A stretch of DNA of 64,000 nucleotides, from assembly GCA_964496495.1 (NCBI GenBank), contig CAZBZU010000009.1, positions 15,515-79,514 of the forward strand, given 5' to 3'. Shown piece after piece: positions 1-7,224 of the stretch (position 1 is the stretch's first letter; each line of letters opens with the position of its first letter). Below the pieces are notes generated by a model, which saw only the letters and a list, made by a program, of their open reading frames with translations, was not told the DNA's origin and did not search any database. Origin of the DNA: JASBRS01 sp964496495. GTDB lineage: Bacteria; Deinococcota; Deinococci; Deinococcales; Trueperaceae. Position numbers and translations under genes: made by a program.

Positions 1-357
1 TCGCAGAGCGCGCTGGGCTTCTTCACGCTCGGTTGGTACCCAGACTTCATCGACCCCGACAACTTCCTGGCACCCTGGCTCACGGACTCGACCAAGAGCC
101 TGGGGACCTTCTGGGATCAGGCGCCCGACTTCGCGCAGTACAAGCAGCTCATCACCAAGGCGCGCGAGGCGACCGACCAGAGCGCGCGCGCGGGCTTCTA
201 CGAGCAGGTGCAGAAGCTGAGCGCCACCGACGTTCCGTTCATCCCGTTGTGGCAGAACTTCGGGCAGCTCATCGCCTTCACCAAGCCCAACGTGTCCGGC
301 ATGGTCATCGACCCGGCCGGCGACTGGCTGGTGGACAGCGTGTCGCTGTCGCAGTGA
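1..357 (+). CDS. ABC transporter substrate-binding protein, family 5 (C-terminal part)
   Basis: The reading frame is open from base 1 to a TGA at 355-357 and gives 118 residues, so the gene begins outside the window. The residues GWYPDFIDPDNFL near its beginning are typical of the C-terminal lobe of peptide/nickel-type (SBP_bac_5) extracellular binding proteins, which carry a G-W-x-x-D-Y/F-x-D-P-x-N-F motif. PFIPLWQNFGQLIAF near residue 80 fits the same family. The protein would capture an oligopeptide or similar ligand outside the membrane for an ABC permease. No permease or ATPase genes follow, so the rest of the transporter is either upstream of the window or elsewhere. A strong hairpin follows the stop codon, so this is the end of its transcript. 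Confidence 0.75.
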   Translation, partial: SQSALGFFTLGWYPDFIDPDNFLAPWLTDSTKSLGTFWDQAPDFAQYKQLITKAREATDQSARAGFYEQVQKLSATDVPFIPLWQNFGQLIAFTKPNVSGMVIDPAGDWLVDSVSLSQ

Positions 358-389
358 TGGCGCAGTAGCGCCTTCGCGCTGAGTTGACT

Positions 390-422
390 CCGCCGGGCGG
401 CCGCGACGCGGCCGCCCGGCGG
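390..422 (+). terminator. Perfect 15-bp hairpin terminator
   Basis: Bases 390-404 and 408-422 are perfect reverse complements (CCGCCGGGCGGCCGC) with a 3-base loop. The hairpin lies 33 bases after the stop codon of the binding-protein gene and before the convergent cold-shock gene. There is no clear T-run, as is usual in very GC-rich genomes. Confidence 0.7.
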
Positions 423-457
423 TCGTCTGGGCCGCCGGCGCTAGCCCGAGATAGCGA

Positions 458-487
458 GCGGCGCCCGGCTCGAAGGCCGGGCGCCGC
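458..487 (-). terminator. Hairpin terminator of the cold-shock gene
   Basis: Bases 458-469 (GCGGCGCCCGGC) pair perfectly with 476-487 around a 6-base loop. The hairpin lies about 20 bases beyond the stop of the minus-strand cold-shock gene, and it sits back to back with the hairpin at 390-422. Confidence 0.65.
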
Positions 488-507
488 ACCGTGTACTGGC
501 TTCAGAC

Positions 508-747
508 TCAGTAGCGCTGAGCGCGTCCTCCGGCAGGGGCCGCGCTGGTCACCACGACATTGGCGGCCTGCAGGCCCTTCTTGCCCTGCTCGACGTCGAA
601 GTCGACTTCGTCCCCTTCGTTGAGATTGCGGAAGCCTTCCCCCTGGATCGCAGAGAAGTGGACGAACACGTCCGGCCCGCCGTCGCCCTGCTCGATGAAC
701 CCGTAGCCCTTTTCAGCGCTGAACCACTTGACTCTTCCACTTGCCAT
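508..747 (-). CDS. Cold-shock protein (CspA family)
   Basis: This codes for 79 residues that match the single cold-shock domain of CspA-type proteins. It has the RNP1-like stretch KGYGFIE and the RNP2-like stretch DVFVHFSAI, which form the nucleic-acid binding face. It probably acts as a cytoplasmic RNA chaperone. The frame is open a further 19 codons upstream, but the domain begins at MASGRVKWF, and an AAGG ribosome site lies about 8 bases before that ATG, so I start there. The tail after the domain (about 12 residues, rich in Ala and Gly and ending RAQRY) is slightly longer than in E. coli CspA. The gene is monocistronic, with its own hairpin terminator at 458-487. Confidence 0.93.
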   Translation of the reverse strand: MASGRVKWFSAEKGYGFIEQGDGGPDVFVHFSAIQGEGFRNLNEGDEVDFDVEQGKKGLQAANVVVTSAAPAGGRAQRY

Positions 748-942
748 GTTTCTACCTTCACCCAACTGCCTCTCTACAAGAGGCCCACAGATTTCCGGGC
801 TCACGCCCGTGTTACGAAAAATCTTCCCAGAGTTTTCGGAACAGCTGCAGTCTACGCGATGGGGGCGAGAAACTCAAGTCTCACAGGTGACCGGGGCCGG
901 TTGGGGACGCCTTGCGGCGAAGGTGAGGACGCTTCCGGCGCC

Positions 943-1205
943 GCGCCTGGGTCTGGACCCGCGCCTGGGTCTGGACCCGCGCCTGGGNNNNNNNNNNNNN
1001 NNNNNNNNNNNNNNNNNNNNNNNNNNNNNNNNNNNNNNNNNNNNNNNNNNNNNNNNNNNNNNNNNNNNNNNNNNNNNNNNNNNNNNNTTCCGGCGCCGCG
1101 CCTGGGTCTGGACCCGCGCCTGGGTCTGGACCCGCGCCTGGGCCTGGACCCGCGCCTGGGCCTGGACCCGCGCCTGGGCCAGCACCCGCGCCTGGGCCAG
1201 CACCC
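943..1205. repeat. 18-bp tandem repeat array with an assembly gap
   Basis: The unit GCGCCTGGGTCTGGACCC is repeated twice and a half at 943-987. It continues as six copies at 1098-1205, where the later copies drift (GGCCTG, then GGCCAG). The same 10-base lead-in (TTCCGGCGCC) precedes the array both at 933-942 and at 1088-1097, so the two sides of the gap may be the same sequence joined end to end. The copy number in the genome is therefore unknown. The stretch 748-1227 has no convincing gene; ORFs running through it are produced by the repeat. Confidence 0.9.
988..1087. other. Assembly gap (100 N)
   Basis: This is exactly 100 unknown bases inside the 18-bp repeat array, which is a conventional placeholder length rather than a measured one. 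Confidence 0.99.
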
Positions 1206-1227
1206 GGACCCGGACCCCTGTGTACGC

Positions 1228-1272
1228 CCCCTATGGATGATCCAGATCGCCTGCCGTCACGTAGAGCTAGGC
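1228..1272 (+). repeat. 45-bp inverted repeat, left copy
   Basis: These 45 bases are the exact reverse complement of 2548-2592. Beyond the perfect core, the next 95 or so bases on the inner side of both copies can be aligned without gaps and agree at roughly half of the positions. The full repeat is therefore probably about 140 bp, with a strictly conserved outer end. The two copies bracket one gene at 1501-2298. Confidence 0.9.
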
Positions 1273-1500
1273 CGGTGACTGCCGATGGCGTGCTGGACGA
1301 GGGTACGGCGATCGCACTGGTGGGCTCGAGCCCACGACCTCACGGTTCGGGAGAAGTGTCGACGATGCCGTCCACGACGTGTGTCCGGCAGGGCGGGTGC
1401 GACGCACGGCGGCGCGCGGCGCCGCTAGGGCGTGGCGGCTGCCGTCGCGCGCCGCCGGGCGCCACGAGGTGCCGCCACCCCAGAGAGTGCGGCGCGCCCC

Positions 1501-2298
1501 TCAGCTGCCCAGATGGGACGCGATCCTCGCGGTCACTGCCTCGACGATGGCGCGCTCCCTCGGCTCGAGGAGGCGTCCGACGCGCGTCGCCGTATCGCGA
1601 TAGAGGGCGAGGCCCGCGTCGACCTGCTCTGGCAAGCTCGGCGTCAGGCCGGCCGACGTCAAGCCGAAGGCGGCCCGCTGCAGGGCGACCCACCGCGCTC
1701 CCTCGCCGAGCGCCTCCGCCAGTGCCGTGAGCATGGCCCGCTCACTCACCGGCAACAGCCGCTCGTGCACCAGCATCAGCCGCGACAGGCCCCAGCTCAG
1801 GCCGAACCTCGCCAGCAGCATCCGGCCGAGGTCGTCGCGCTGGCGCCCGCCGAGGCCTCGCAACGCCTCCTCGGCCCAGCCGGCCAGGGACGCGCCTACC
1901 CAGCGGTCGGCACGCCGATCGAGCTCGGGCGTCCAGCGGAAGTCCAACGCCCGCCTACGCAAGGCGGCGAGTTTGCGTTCCGGGTCCCGCATCACCCGCA
2001 GCCGGCGCAGGCCGCCAACGTGCTGCACCACCAGCTCGGGCAGCTCGAACCAGGTAGCCGACGTCGTTTCGGAGGCGGTGCTCACCACCACCAGCCGGCC
2101 ATCGACCAGCTGAGGTCCGGCCGCAGGCTCGGCGGCCCCGTCGGGGACGAGCAGCAGCAGATCGACGTCGCTGTCGGGGCCGGCCTCGCCGCGAGCGTGC
2201 GAGCCGATCAGAGCGAGCGCCGCTCCCGGAAGGGCGAACCGGTCCGCGAGCCGGTCGAGGGCTTCCCGCGACAGGGCGGCGTTCGGCGTAGGGGTCAT
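1501..2298 (-). CDS. Nucleotidyltransferase-domain protein (NTP_transf_2 type)
   Basis: This codes for 265 residues. The segment IGSHARGEAGPDSDVDLLLL near residue 30 is the G-S-x(n)-D-x-D signature of the nucleotidyltransferase fold found in MNT antitoxins and kanamycin nucleotidyltransferase, with both metal-binding aspartates present. The rest is an alpha-helical, Leu/Arg-rich region that I do not recognise. The product may adenylylate a small molecule, RNA or protein, but the substrate cannot be told. No HEPN toxin partner lies next to it. The ATG at 2298 is the first in the frame and fits the domain start. The gene is alone between the 45-bp inverted repeats. Confidence 0.75.
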   Translation of the reverse strand: MTPTPNAALSREALDRLADRFALPGAALALIGSHARGEAGPDSDVDLLLLVPDGAAEPAAGPQLVDGRLVVVSTASETTSATWFELPELVVQHVGGLRRLRVMRDPERKLAALRRRALDFRWTPELDRRADRWVGASLAGWAEEALRGLGGRQRDDLGRMLLARFGLSWGLSRLMLVHERLLPVSERAMLTALAEALGEGARWVALQRAAFGLTSAGLTPSLPEQVDAGLALYRDTATRVGRLLEPRERAIVEAVTARIASHLGS

Positions 2299-2547
2299 GA
2301 CGTCATGCTAGTGAGTGGCACGGCACCCTCGCCACTGTCGGGGACCGCCCGGCGGCCGCCCGGCGACGGCCCACCGCCGACCCGCCGCCGGTCCACCGCC
2401 GGCGCGGGACGCTGTCGAGGCCGCGCCGGGTCGGCTCTCTTCGGCGGTCTCTCATAAACGACCCTTCGCCATTGCCGTGCAGCTCCAGGCTGGCGCCTAC
2501 TGAAGAGATCGGGCGAGCCCCGTCAGGCGCGCAACTCACGTGCATCT
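2299..2547. other. Intergenic, no gene seen
   Basis: This GC-rich stretch lies between the nucleotidyltransferase gene and the right inverted repeat. Bases 2361-2381 match 34002-34022 at 20 of 21 positions. That second copy is beside another tandem repeat, so the two may belong to a dispersed intergenic repeat family. The part next to the right repeat (about 2450-2547) is the diverged continuation of the inverted repeat. Confidence 0.6.
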
Positions 2548-2592
2548 GCCTAGCTCTACGTGACGGCAGGCGATCTGGATCATCCATAGGGG
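2548..2592 (-). repeat. 45-bp inverted repeat, right copy
   Basis: This is the exact reverse complement of 1228-1272. Read on the minus strand, its inner continuation stays collinear with the left copy as far as an ATG about 95 bases inside in both copies, although only about half of those bases agree. Confidence 0.9.
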
Positions 2593-2610
2593 CCTGGACA
2601 GGGGGTGGGG

Positions 2611-2658
2611 GTCGCCGCCCGGTCCGCCGCTATGAAGCGTCGCCGCCCGGTCCGCCGC
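2611..2658 (+). repeat. 20-bp direct repeat
   Basis: GTCGCCGCCCGGTCCGCCGC occurs at 2611-2630 and again at 2639-2658, with 8 bases between the copies, directly outside the right inverted repeat. Confidence 0.85.
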
Positions 2659-2723
2659 CAGGAAGGCACGCCTCGCCGGCGCCGATCGCGGGGGCCGCGA
2701 TCGCCTCACTCACCGCCGGGGTC

Positions 2724-2978
2724 CTAGGACAGGTCGCGCTTCCGCTGCTCGAACTCGTCCCGGTCGATCTCGCCGCGGGCGTAGCGCTCGCGCAGGATGC
2801 GCAGGGCGCTGTCCTCGCGCGGCACGGGCGTGCGGTCGTGGCGGTGCGATCCGCCGCGGCCGCCATCCAAGGCCTGCACCAGGTAGACGATGCCGATCAC
2901 CAGCAACACGATGACGAGTAGCGAGACGAGCCATCCGAACCCGCCCACCATGCCCATGCCGTAGCCGTACCGGAACAT
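2724..2978 (-). CDS. Small membrane protein with C-terminal SHOCT domain
   Basis: This codes for 84 residues. Residues 12-36 are one hydrophobic membrane span (GGFGWLVSLLVIVLLVIGIV and onward). A short charged linker with His and Arg follows, and then a SHOCT motif (ALRILRERYARGEIDRDEFEQRK), the short helical hairpin often found at the C-terminus of small bacterial membrane proteins and thought to aid oligomerisation. A good ribosome site (AAGGGGG) lies before the ATG. The precise role is unknown. The gene stands alone. Confidence 0.85.
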   Translation of the reverse strand: MFRYGYGMGMVGGFGWLVSLLVIVLLVIGIVYLVQALDGGRGGSHRHDRTPVPREDSALRILRERYARGEIDRDEFEQRKRDLS

Positions 2979-3000
2979 ACGTGCCCCCTTCTCTGGCCCC

Positions 3001-3192
3001 GCCGGTCGTGCCCCGCCGGTCGTGCCCCGCCGGTCGTGCCCCGCCGGNNNNNNNNNNNNNNNNNNNNNNNNNNNNNNNNNNNNNNNNNNNNNNNNNNNNN
3101 NNNNNNNNNNNNNNNNNNNNNNNNNNNNNNNNNNNNNNNNNNNNNNNGGCGGCGCTATAGCCCGGCGGCGTTATGGCCCGGCGGCGCTACAG
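3001..3192. repeat. Short tandem repeats around an assembly gap
   Basis: To the left of the gap, the 14-base unit GCCGGTCGTGCCCC is repeated three times from 3001, with a fourth partial copy. To the right, a different 16-base unit (GGCGGCGCTATAGCCC and a variant) begins at 3148 and runs into the stop codon of the kinase gene at 3187. Since the units differ, at least two arrays meet in the unsequenced part. Confidence 0.85.
3048..3147. other. Assembly gap (100 N)
   Basis: This is exactly 100 unknown bases between two different short tandem repeats. A placeholder length is likely. Confidence 0.99.
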
Positions 3193-4152
3193 TTCGACCG
3201 CGCGCGTGCCCTCCGGCTCCAACGCCAGGCGTACCTCTTGCAGGTCGGCAAGCGCCGTTCTCACGGCCGCCAGCTGTCCCTCGGGGCAGGCAACCATCAC
3301 GAAGGCGCTGATCTTCCCGCCGGGCAGCTGCGCGTAGGCGCCCACCTCGCGAGCACGCCGGGTCACGTCGAGCACGTAGTCGTCCACGAAGTTCCCTGGC
3401 AGCGACTGTTTGAGGCGCTGCTGCTCACCGATGATCTCCGCGACCCGGCGCACGTCGCCCTCGCCGAACGCTCGCTCCAGCTCGCGGGCGATGGCCTTGA
3501 GCTCGTGTAGCACCGGGATCGCGTCCGGCAGCCGGCTGGAAAGCAGGTCGAGCGAGGGCTTGGTGCGCGCGTGGCGGCCGCTGTAGAAGAACAGCATAGA
3601 ATCGGCGAATGCCTTGCGCGTCGTGGCGGTCATCGCCACCTCGCGGGCGCGGGCGTCGGCGCCGTCGTACTCGATGAGCTTCACCCCGCCCAGGGCGGTG
3701 ATCGTGGGGTCGTGGTAGCCGGACGCGCCCTCCAGCAGCTCCACTTCGATGTGGCCGGCCTCGCGCGCCAGCGCCGCCGGCGTCGGCCGCTCGCCCTTCA
3801 GCCGGCGCATCGCGTTCAGCAGGCTCACCGTCAATGCGCCCGAGGCGCCGAGCCCGCTCTCGCTGGCCAGGTCGGCGAGGATGTGGATCGTCATGGGGGT
3901 GTCCAGCAGACCCGACGAGCGCAGGCTCTCGCGTACCAGGTCGTGGCGGATCGCGCGCCCTTCCATGGCCTTCTCCTGCGTGTCCAGGTACCTGAGCTCG
4001 AAGGCGCCGCCGGGGTTGGGCTTGAGCACGACGTACAGGTAGCGGTCGACGGTGGCGCTCACGGTCACGCCGCCGAAGCGCTCGGCGTAGCCGCGGATGT
4101 CGGTGAGACCGCCGGCCAGCGGGATCCGGAGGGGGGTCTTGGCGACGATCAC
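3187..4152 (-). CDS. GHMP-family sugar kinase
   Basis: This codes for 321 residues. The N-terminus (AKTPLRIPLAGGLTDI) is the sugar-binding entry motif of GHMP kinases such as heptose and fucose kinases. SESGLGASGALTVS near residue 100 is the Gly-rich phosphate-binding loop. LPGGKISAFVMVACP near the C-terminus matches the third GHMP motif. It likely phosphorylates a sugar at C1. The frame is open further upstream, but the family start is the GTG at 4152, which overlaps the stop of the upstream nucleotidyltransferase gene as GTGA, so the two are co-translated. The pair resembles kinase plus nucleotidyltransferase pairs such as HddA/HddC that make NDP-sugars for surface polysaccharides. The actual sugar is unknown. 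Confidence 0.8.
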   Translation of the reverse strand: MIVAKTPLRIPLAGGLTDIRGYAERFGGVTVSATVDRYLYVVLKPNPGGAFELRYLDTQEKAMEGRAIRHDLVRESLRSSGLLDTPMTIHILADLASESGLGASGALTVSLLNAMRRLKGERPTPAALAREAGHIEVELLEGASGYHDPTITALGGVKLIEYDGADARAREVAMTATTRKAFADSMLFFYSGRHARTKPSLDLLSSRLPDAIPVLHELKAIARELERAFGEGDVRRVAEIIGEQQRLKQSLPGNFVDDYVLDVTRRAREVGAYAQLPGGKISAFVMVACPEGQLAAVRTALADLQEVRLALEPEGTRAVEL

Positions 4153-4874
4153 CCGGTGGTCCCCTCGAGCTCCAGCAGCCTCCGGGTCACCGCCAGCACG
4201 TTCGCCTCCGGCGTGGGTTCGGTGCCACCGAGGTGGAGCCATTCCGCCGCCTCGAGCCAGCCCACCGCCAGCCCGGCCTCGATCTGGCGCTGCAGGTTGG
4301 GGAGCGCCCGCACCTCGGCGCCGGTCGGCTCGTGCATGGCTGCCATCACCGAGGGCTCCAGCTTCCACAGCCCGATGTCCGCCAGCGGCCCGCGACCGCG
4401 CCAGGCCTCGGTGACGCGCGCGCCCTCGGTGGTGATGCGGACGTCGGCGTTGGCGTCGATGCCGCCCGGCGCCAGCGTCAGCACGTTGTCGTCCTCATGC
4501 GCGGCGACGGCAGCGAACAAGTCGCTCGGCACGTAGAGGTCGGCGAGCCACACCACCGCCGACCCGCCCGGGTGCAGCGCCGGCGCCACCGTCGCCAGCG
4601 CGTGCCCGGTACCGCGCGCCTCGCCCTGCTGCAGGTAGGCGATCGGCAGGCCCAGATAGTCGTCGCCGAAGTAGCCGCGCACCTGCCCGCCGTGGTGCCC
4701 CAGCAGGATCAGCAGGCGGTCGCGCTCGGGATCGCAGGCGGAGCTGGCCCGAAGGTTGCGAACGGTGTACTCGAGGAACGGCGTCAGCCCAACGGGCAGC
4801 ATGCACTTCTGCAGGTAACGGCCGAGCGCGCCGAAACGCGTTCCCTTGCCGGCAGCGAGGCACACGAAGTCCAT
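4149..4874 (-). CDS. Sugar-phosphate nucleotidyltransferase
   Basis: This codes for 241 residues. The N-terminus MDFVCLAAGKGTRF is the G-x-G-T-R signature of NTP-dependent sugar nucleotidyltransferases, followed by KCMLPVGLTPFLEYTV, the Lys-x-x-(L)P substrate site. Later, VWLADLYVP is the acidic metal-binding strand. It likely activates a sugar 1-phosphate to an NDP-sugar in the cytoplasm. At 241 residues it has only the catalytic domain, without the left-handed helix or acyltransferase extension of larger relatives. It lies just upstream of the GHMP kinase with a 4-base overlap, so it probably uses that kinase's product. The long frame upstream of this ATG is not coding. Confidence 0.82.
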   Translation of the reverse strand: MDFVCLAAGKGTRFGALGRYLQKCMLPVGLTPFLEYTVRNLRASSACDPERDRLLILLGHHGGQVRGYFGDDYLGLPIAYLQQGEARGTGHALATVAPALHPGGSAVVWLADLYVPSDLFAAVAAHEDDNVLTLAPGGIDANADVRITTEGARVTEAWRGRGPLADIGLWKLEPSVMAAMHEPTGAEVRALPNLQRQIEAGLAVGWLEAAEWLHLGGTEPTPEANVLAVTRRLLELEGTTG

Positions 4875-4998
4875 GCGAGGACCCACGCTATCACGTCCTG
4901 ATGCGGGGCCCGGGCGCGCGGCGCCCGTCTGCGAACGGAGCTCGAAGCCCGCTATGCCGCCGGCTCCACGCAGACGGGCGCCCCCCTTCGATGCGGCC

Positions 4999-5275
4999 TC
5001 ACCAGACGGGCGACCCGTCGGCGCTGCGCGCCATGAGCATGCCCTCGAGCTCGCTCTCGCCGGTCGCCGTCGATGTGGGCCTGCACCCAGCCGGCCGCCC
5101 GGGTGAGCTGGTCGCTGGTGCACCCGGCGCCCGGATCGGCCGCCATCAGGTCCCCGCATTGCAGGTTCGCCTCGTAGACCACGCCCGCTTCGCTCGGCGG
5201 GGCGGCCGTCGTGGAGCTCACCAGCAGCCCTGTCAGAAGCGCTGCCCCAAGTAGCCTGGCCATCCGTCGTGCCAT
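4999..5275 (-). CDS. Small secreted protein, probable frameshift near 5060
   Basis: The ATG at 5275 starts a clear signal peptide (MARRMARLLGAALLTGLLV, cleavage near STTAA). About 50 mature residues with two cysteines follow. Near base 5060 the frame loses its GC-rich third positions, while the next frame gains them: read from GAG AGC GAG it gives ESELEGMLMARSADGSPVW and a stop at 4999-5001. I therefore annotate the gene to 4999, with a one-base indel in the run at about 5055-5065. If the sequence is correct as given, the protein runs on to 4952 with an Arg-rich tail. I do not recognise the family. It is divergent from the gene at 5580. Confidence 0.55.
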
Positions 5276-5579
5276 GTCCCACCTCGTTTCAGCCGCGCAC
5301 GCCGCGACGAGCAGGTGACGTGACTGAGCGACCGAACGGGAAGGGGCTTGCGGCGCAGGTGGCGGACGCAGTGCCGCCCCTGCCACAGTGACCGTGACGG
5401 GCGCACCACCACCCGCGGTTCCGTCGACGAGAGAGAACTGGCGGGCTCACGGGAAGCGTAGCAGCCCAAGCGCCCTTCGCCGAGGGCAAGATGCCCTCCA
5501 GGAGACCGCAAACGTGGCCTCGGTGGCGATGCGGTGGCGGCATGGCGCGCGGCCCGCCGCTCGTGGTATGCCCGGGGGC
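5276..5579. other. Intergenic between divergent genes, no gene seen
   Basis: These 304 bases must hold the promoters of both flanking divergent genes. I can point to no convincing -35/-10 pair. ORFs crossing it have poor codon use. Confidence 0.5.
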
Positions 5580-6233
5580 ATGAAGGTGCTCGTCGTTGGT
5601 GCCGCAGGCCGAACCGGGTCGCATGCTCTCAGGAAGATGCTGGCGGCCCACCTGGGACCGGTGCTGGGGATGGTGCGCCGGCCCGAGCAGCGCGATGCCG
5701 TGGCGGCGTTCGGCGCCGAGCCGGTGCTGTGCGATCTCGCCTCCGAGGCCCCGCACGAGGGAGAGGCCAGCCTCGAGCAGGCGGTGGCGGGCGCGGACGC
5801 CGTGATCTGCGCCGCGGGGGCGCGGGACGCCAAGGACGCCGAGGCGATCGATCACCTCGGCACCGCGCGCCTGATCGAGGCGGCCCGCGCCGCCGGGGTG
5901 AGGCGCTTCCTGCTCATCAGCTCCATGGGCGCCGACCGTCCGGAACGCATGCCACCGTCGCTGCGGCCGTTCCTCCAGGCGAAGCGTGACGCCGAGCAGG
6001 CGCTGGTCGACAGCGGCATGGCGTGGACGGTGCTGCGGCCGGGTGGCCTCACCGACGCGGCCGGCTCCGGCCGCGTGCGGCTGGGCGACAGCCTCGATGC
6101 CGAAGGCACGGTACCCAGGGAGGACGTGGCGCGGGTGGCGGTGGCGGCCCTGCGGCTGGGCGTCGCGCAGGGGCGCGCGCTGGAGCTTCTCGCCGGAGAC
6201 ACGCCCGTCGAAGAGGCCCTGCAGGGACTCTAG
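5580..6233 (+). CDS. NAD(P)-binding atypical SDR (NAD_binding_10 / NmrA-like)
   Basis: This codes for 217 residues. MKVLVVGAAGRTGSHALRKM is the beta-strand plus Gly-x-x-Gly-x-x-Gly dinucleotide-binding loop of the atypical short-chain dehydrogenases (YwnB/YhfK group). DAVICAAGA near residue 80 and RFLLISSMGAD near residue 105 are the other two conserved strands. The classic Tyr-x-x-x-Lys pair is absent, as in that group. It may be a reductase, epimerase or redox sensor. The frame is open well upstream, but only the ATG at 5580 gives a complete Rossmann start, with a run of G about 5 bases before it. The aldo/keto reductase gene follows 130 bases later. Confidence 0.85.
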   Translation: MKVLVVGAAGRTGSHALRKMLAAHLGPVLGMVRRPEQRDAVAAFGAEPVLCDLASEAPHEGEASLEQAVAGADAVICAAGARDAKDAEAIDHLGTARLIEAARAAGVRRFLLISSMGADRPERMPPSLRPFLQAKRDAEQALVDSGMAWTVLRPGGLTDAAGSGRVRLGDSLDAEGTVPREDVARVAVAALRLGVAQGRALELLAGDTPVEEALQGL

Positions 6234-6363
6234 CCCTGGCCGCCCGGCGGGGCCGGCGCGTAGACTCGAACCACACCCAAGTCACGGCGCACGGGTACCC
6301 CGCGCTGGCTGCGGGCCCGACGCCGGTCCCCGGCGCAGGCCGGGACGCGAGAAGGAGGCGCGC

Positions 6364-7224
6364 ATGATTCCCAAGGCTCCATTCGGCAGCACCGATCACG
6401 TGAGCACCCGCACCCTGTTCGGCGCCGCGGCGCTCAGCGACGTCACGCAAGGCGAGGCCGACGAGACCATGGAGCTCATCATGGACTTCGGCCTCAACCA
6501 CATCGACGTAGCGGCCAGCTACGGCGACGCCGAGCTGCGCCTGGGTCCCTGGATGGAGCGCCGCCGCGACGAGTTCTTCCTCGCCAGCAAGACCGGCGAG
6601 CGGAGCTACGCCGCGGCCCGCGACGAGATCCGCCGCTCGCTCGAGCGCCTGCGCACCGACCATCTCGACCTCATCCAGCTCCATAACCTCGCCGAGGAGG
6701 ACGAGTGGCAGGTCGCCATGGGCGACGACGGCGCGCTGCGCGCCTGCGTCGAGGCGCGCGACGAAGGGCTGGTTCGCTTCATCGGCGTGACCGGCCACGG
6801 GTTCGGCATCGCGGCCATGCATCAGAGGAGCCTCGAGCGCTTCCACTTCGACAGCGTGCTCTTCCCCTACAGCTACGTGCTGTTGCGTGACGAGCGCTAC
6901 CGGGCCGACGTCGCGGCGCTGCAGGAGACCTGTCGCGAGCGCGGCGTCGCCATGCAGACGATCAAGTCGCTCACCCGCCGCCCGTGGGGGGATCGGCGCC
7001 AGACGCGCGCCACCTGGTACGAGCCGCTGGAGGACCCGCAGGACATCTCCGTGGCGGTCCACTGGGTGCTCGGCCACGAGGGGCTGTTCCTCAATACCGT
7101 CGGCGACATCCACGTGCTGCCGCACGTGCTGGAGGCGGCCGCGAGCTTCCAGGGGGCCGTCGACGATGCCGCCATGCAGGCGGTGGTGGAACGCCAGCAG
7201 ATGGAGCCGCTGTTCGTGCACTGA
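6364..7224 (+). CDS. Aldo/keto reductase
   Basis: This codes for 286 residues of the aldo/keto reductase TIM-barrel family. FGLNHIDVAASYGDAELRLG near residue 40 is the family signature with the catalytic Asp and Tyr. FFLASKTGER carries the catalytic Lys, and LDLIQLHNL the conserved His. The C-terminal part is compact and similar to the single-domain AKRs often annotated as predicted oxidoreductases. An AGGAGG-like site (AAGGAGG) lies about 8 bases before the ATG. The substrate, probably a carbonyl or sugar aldehyde reduced with NADPH, cannot be told from sequence. It seems to have its own promoter region after the gene at 5580. Confidence 0.9.
   Translation: MIPKAPFGSTDHVSTRTLFGAAALSDVTQGEADETMELIMDFGLNHIDVAASYGDAELRLGPWMERRRDEFFLASKTGERSYAAARDEIRRSLERLRTDHLDLIQLHNLAEEDEWQVAMGDDGALRACVEARDEGLVRFIGVTGHGFGIAAMHQRSLERFHFDSVLFPYSYVLLRDERYRADVAALQETCRERGVAMQTIKSLTRRPWGDRRQTRATWYEPLEDPQDISVAVHWVLGHEGLFLNTVGDIHVLPHVLEAAASFQGAVDDAAMQAVVERQQMEPLFVH

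Noticed and set aside
943..1205. A CRISPR array or a repeat protein in the 18-bp repeats
   Set aside because: The units are directly adjacent with no spacers. The translations on all frames are simple Gly/Leu/Asp or Arg/Trp strings without start or domain.
1310..1400. A tRNA-like T-arm (GTGGGCTCGAGCCCAC at 1320-1335) inside the left inverted-repeat region
   Set aside because: The palindrome has a 6-base loop if the 5-bp stem is kept, or a mismatch if a 7-base loop is forced. No matching acceptor, D or anticodon arms could be fitted on either strand.
2303..2587. Short frames beginning MDDPDRLPSRRAR at both inverted repeats, as if a duplicated small gene
   Set aside because: The shared N-terminus is just the translated 45-bp repeat. 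Beyond it the frames diverge with poor codon use, so a DNA repeat explains it better than a protein family.
4149..5282. A 377-residue version of the sugar nucleotidyltransferase starting at 5282
   Set aside because: The added N-terminus is antisense-like Arg/Gly-rich sequence overlapping the small secreted gene, and the family N-terminus begins exactly at the ATG at 4874.
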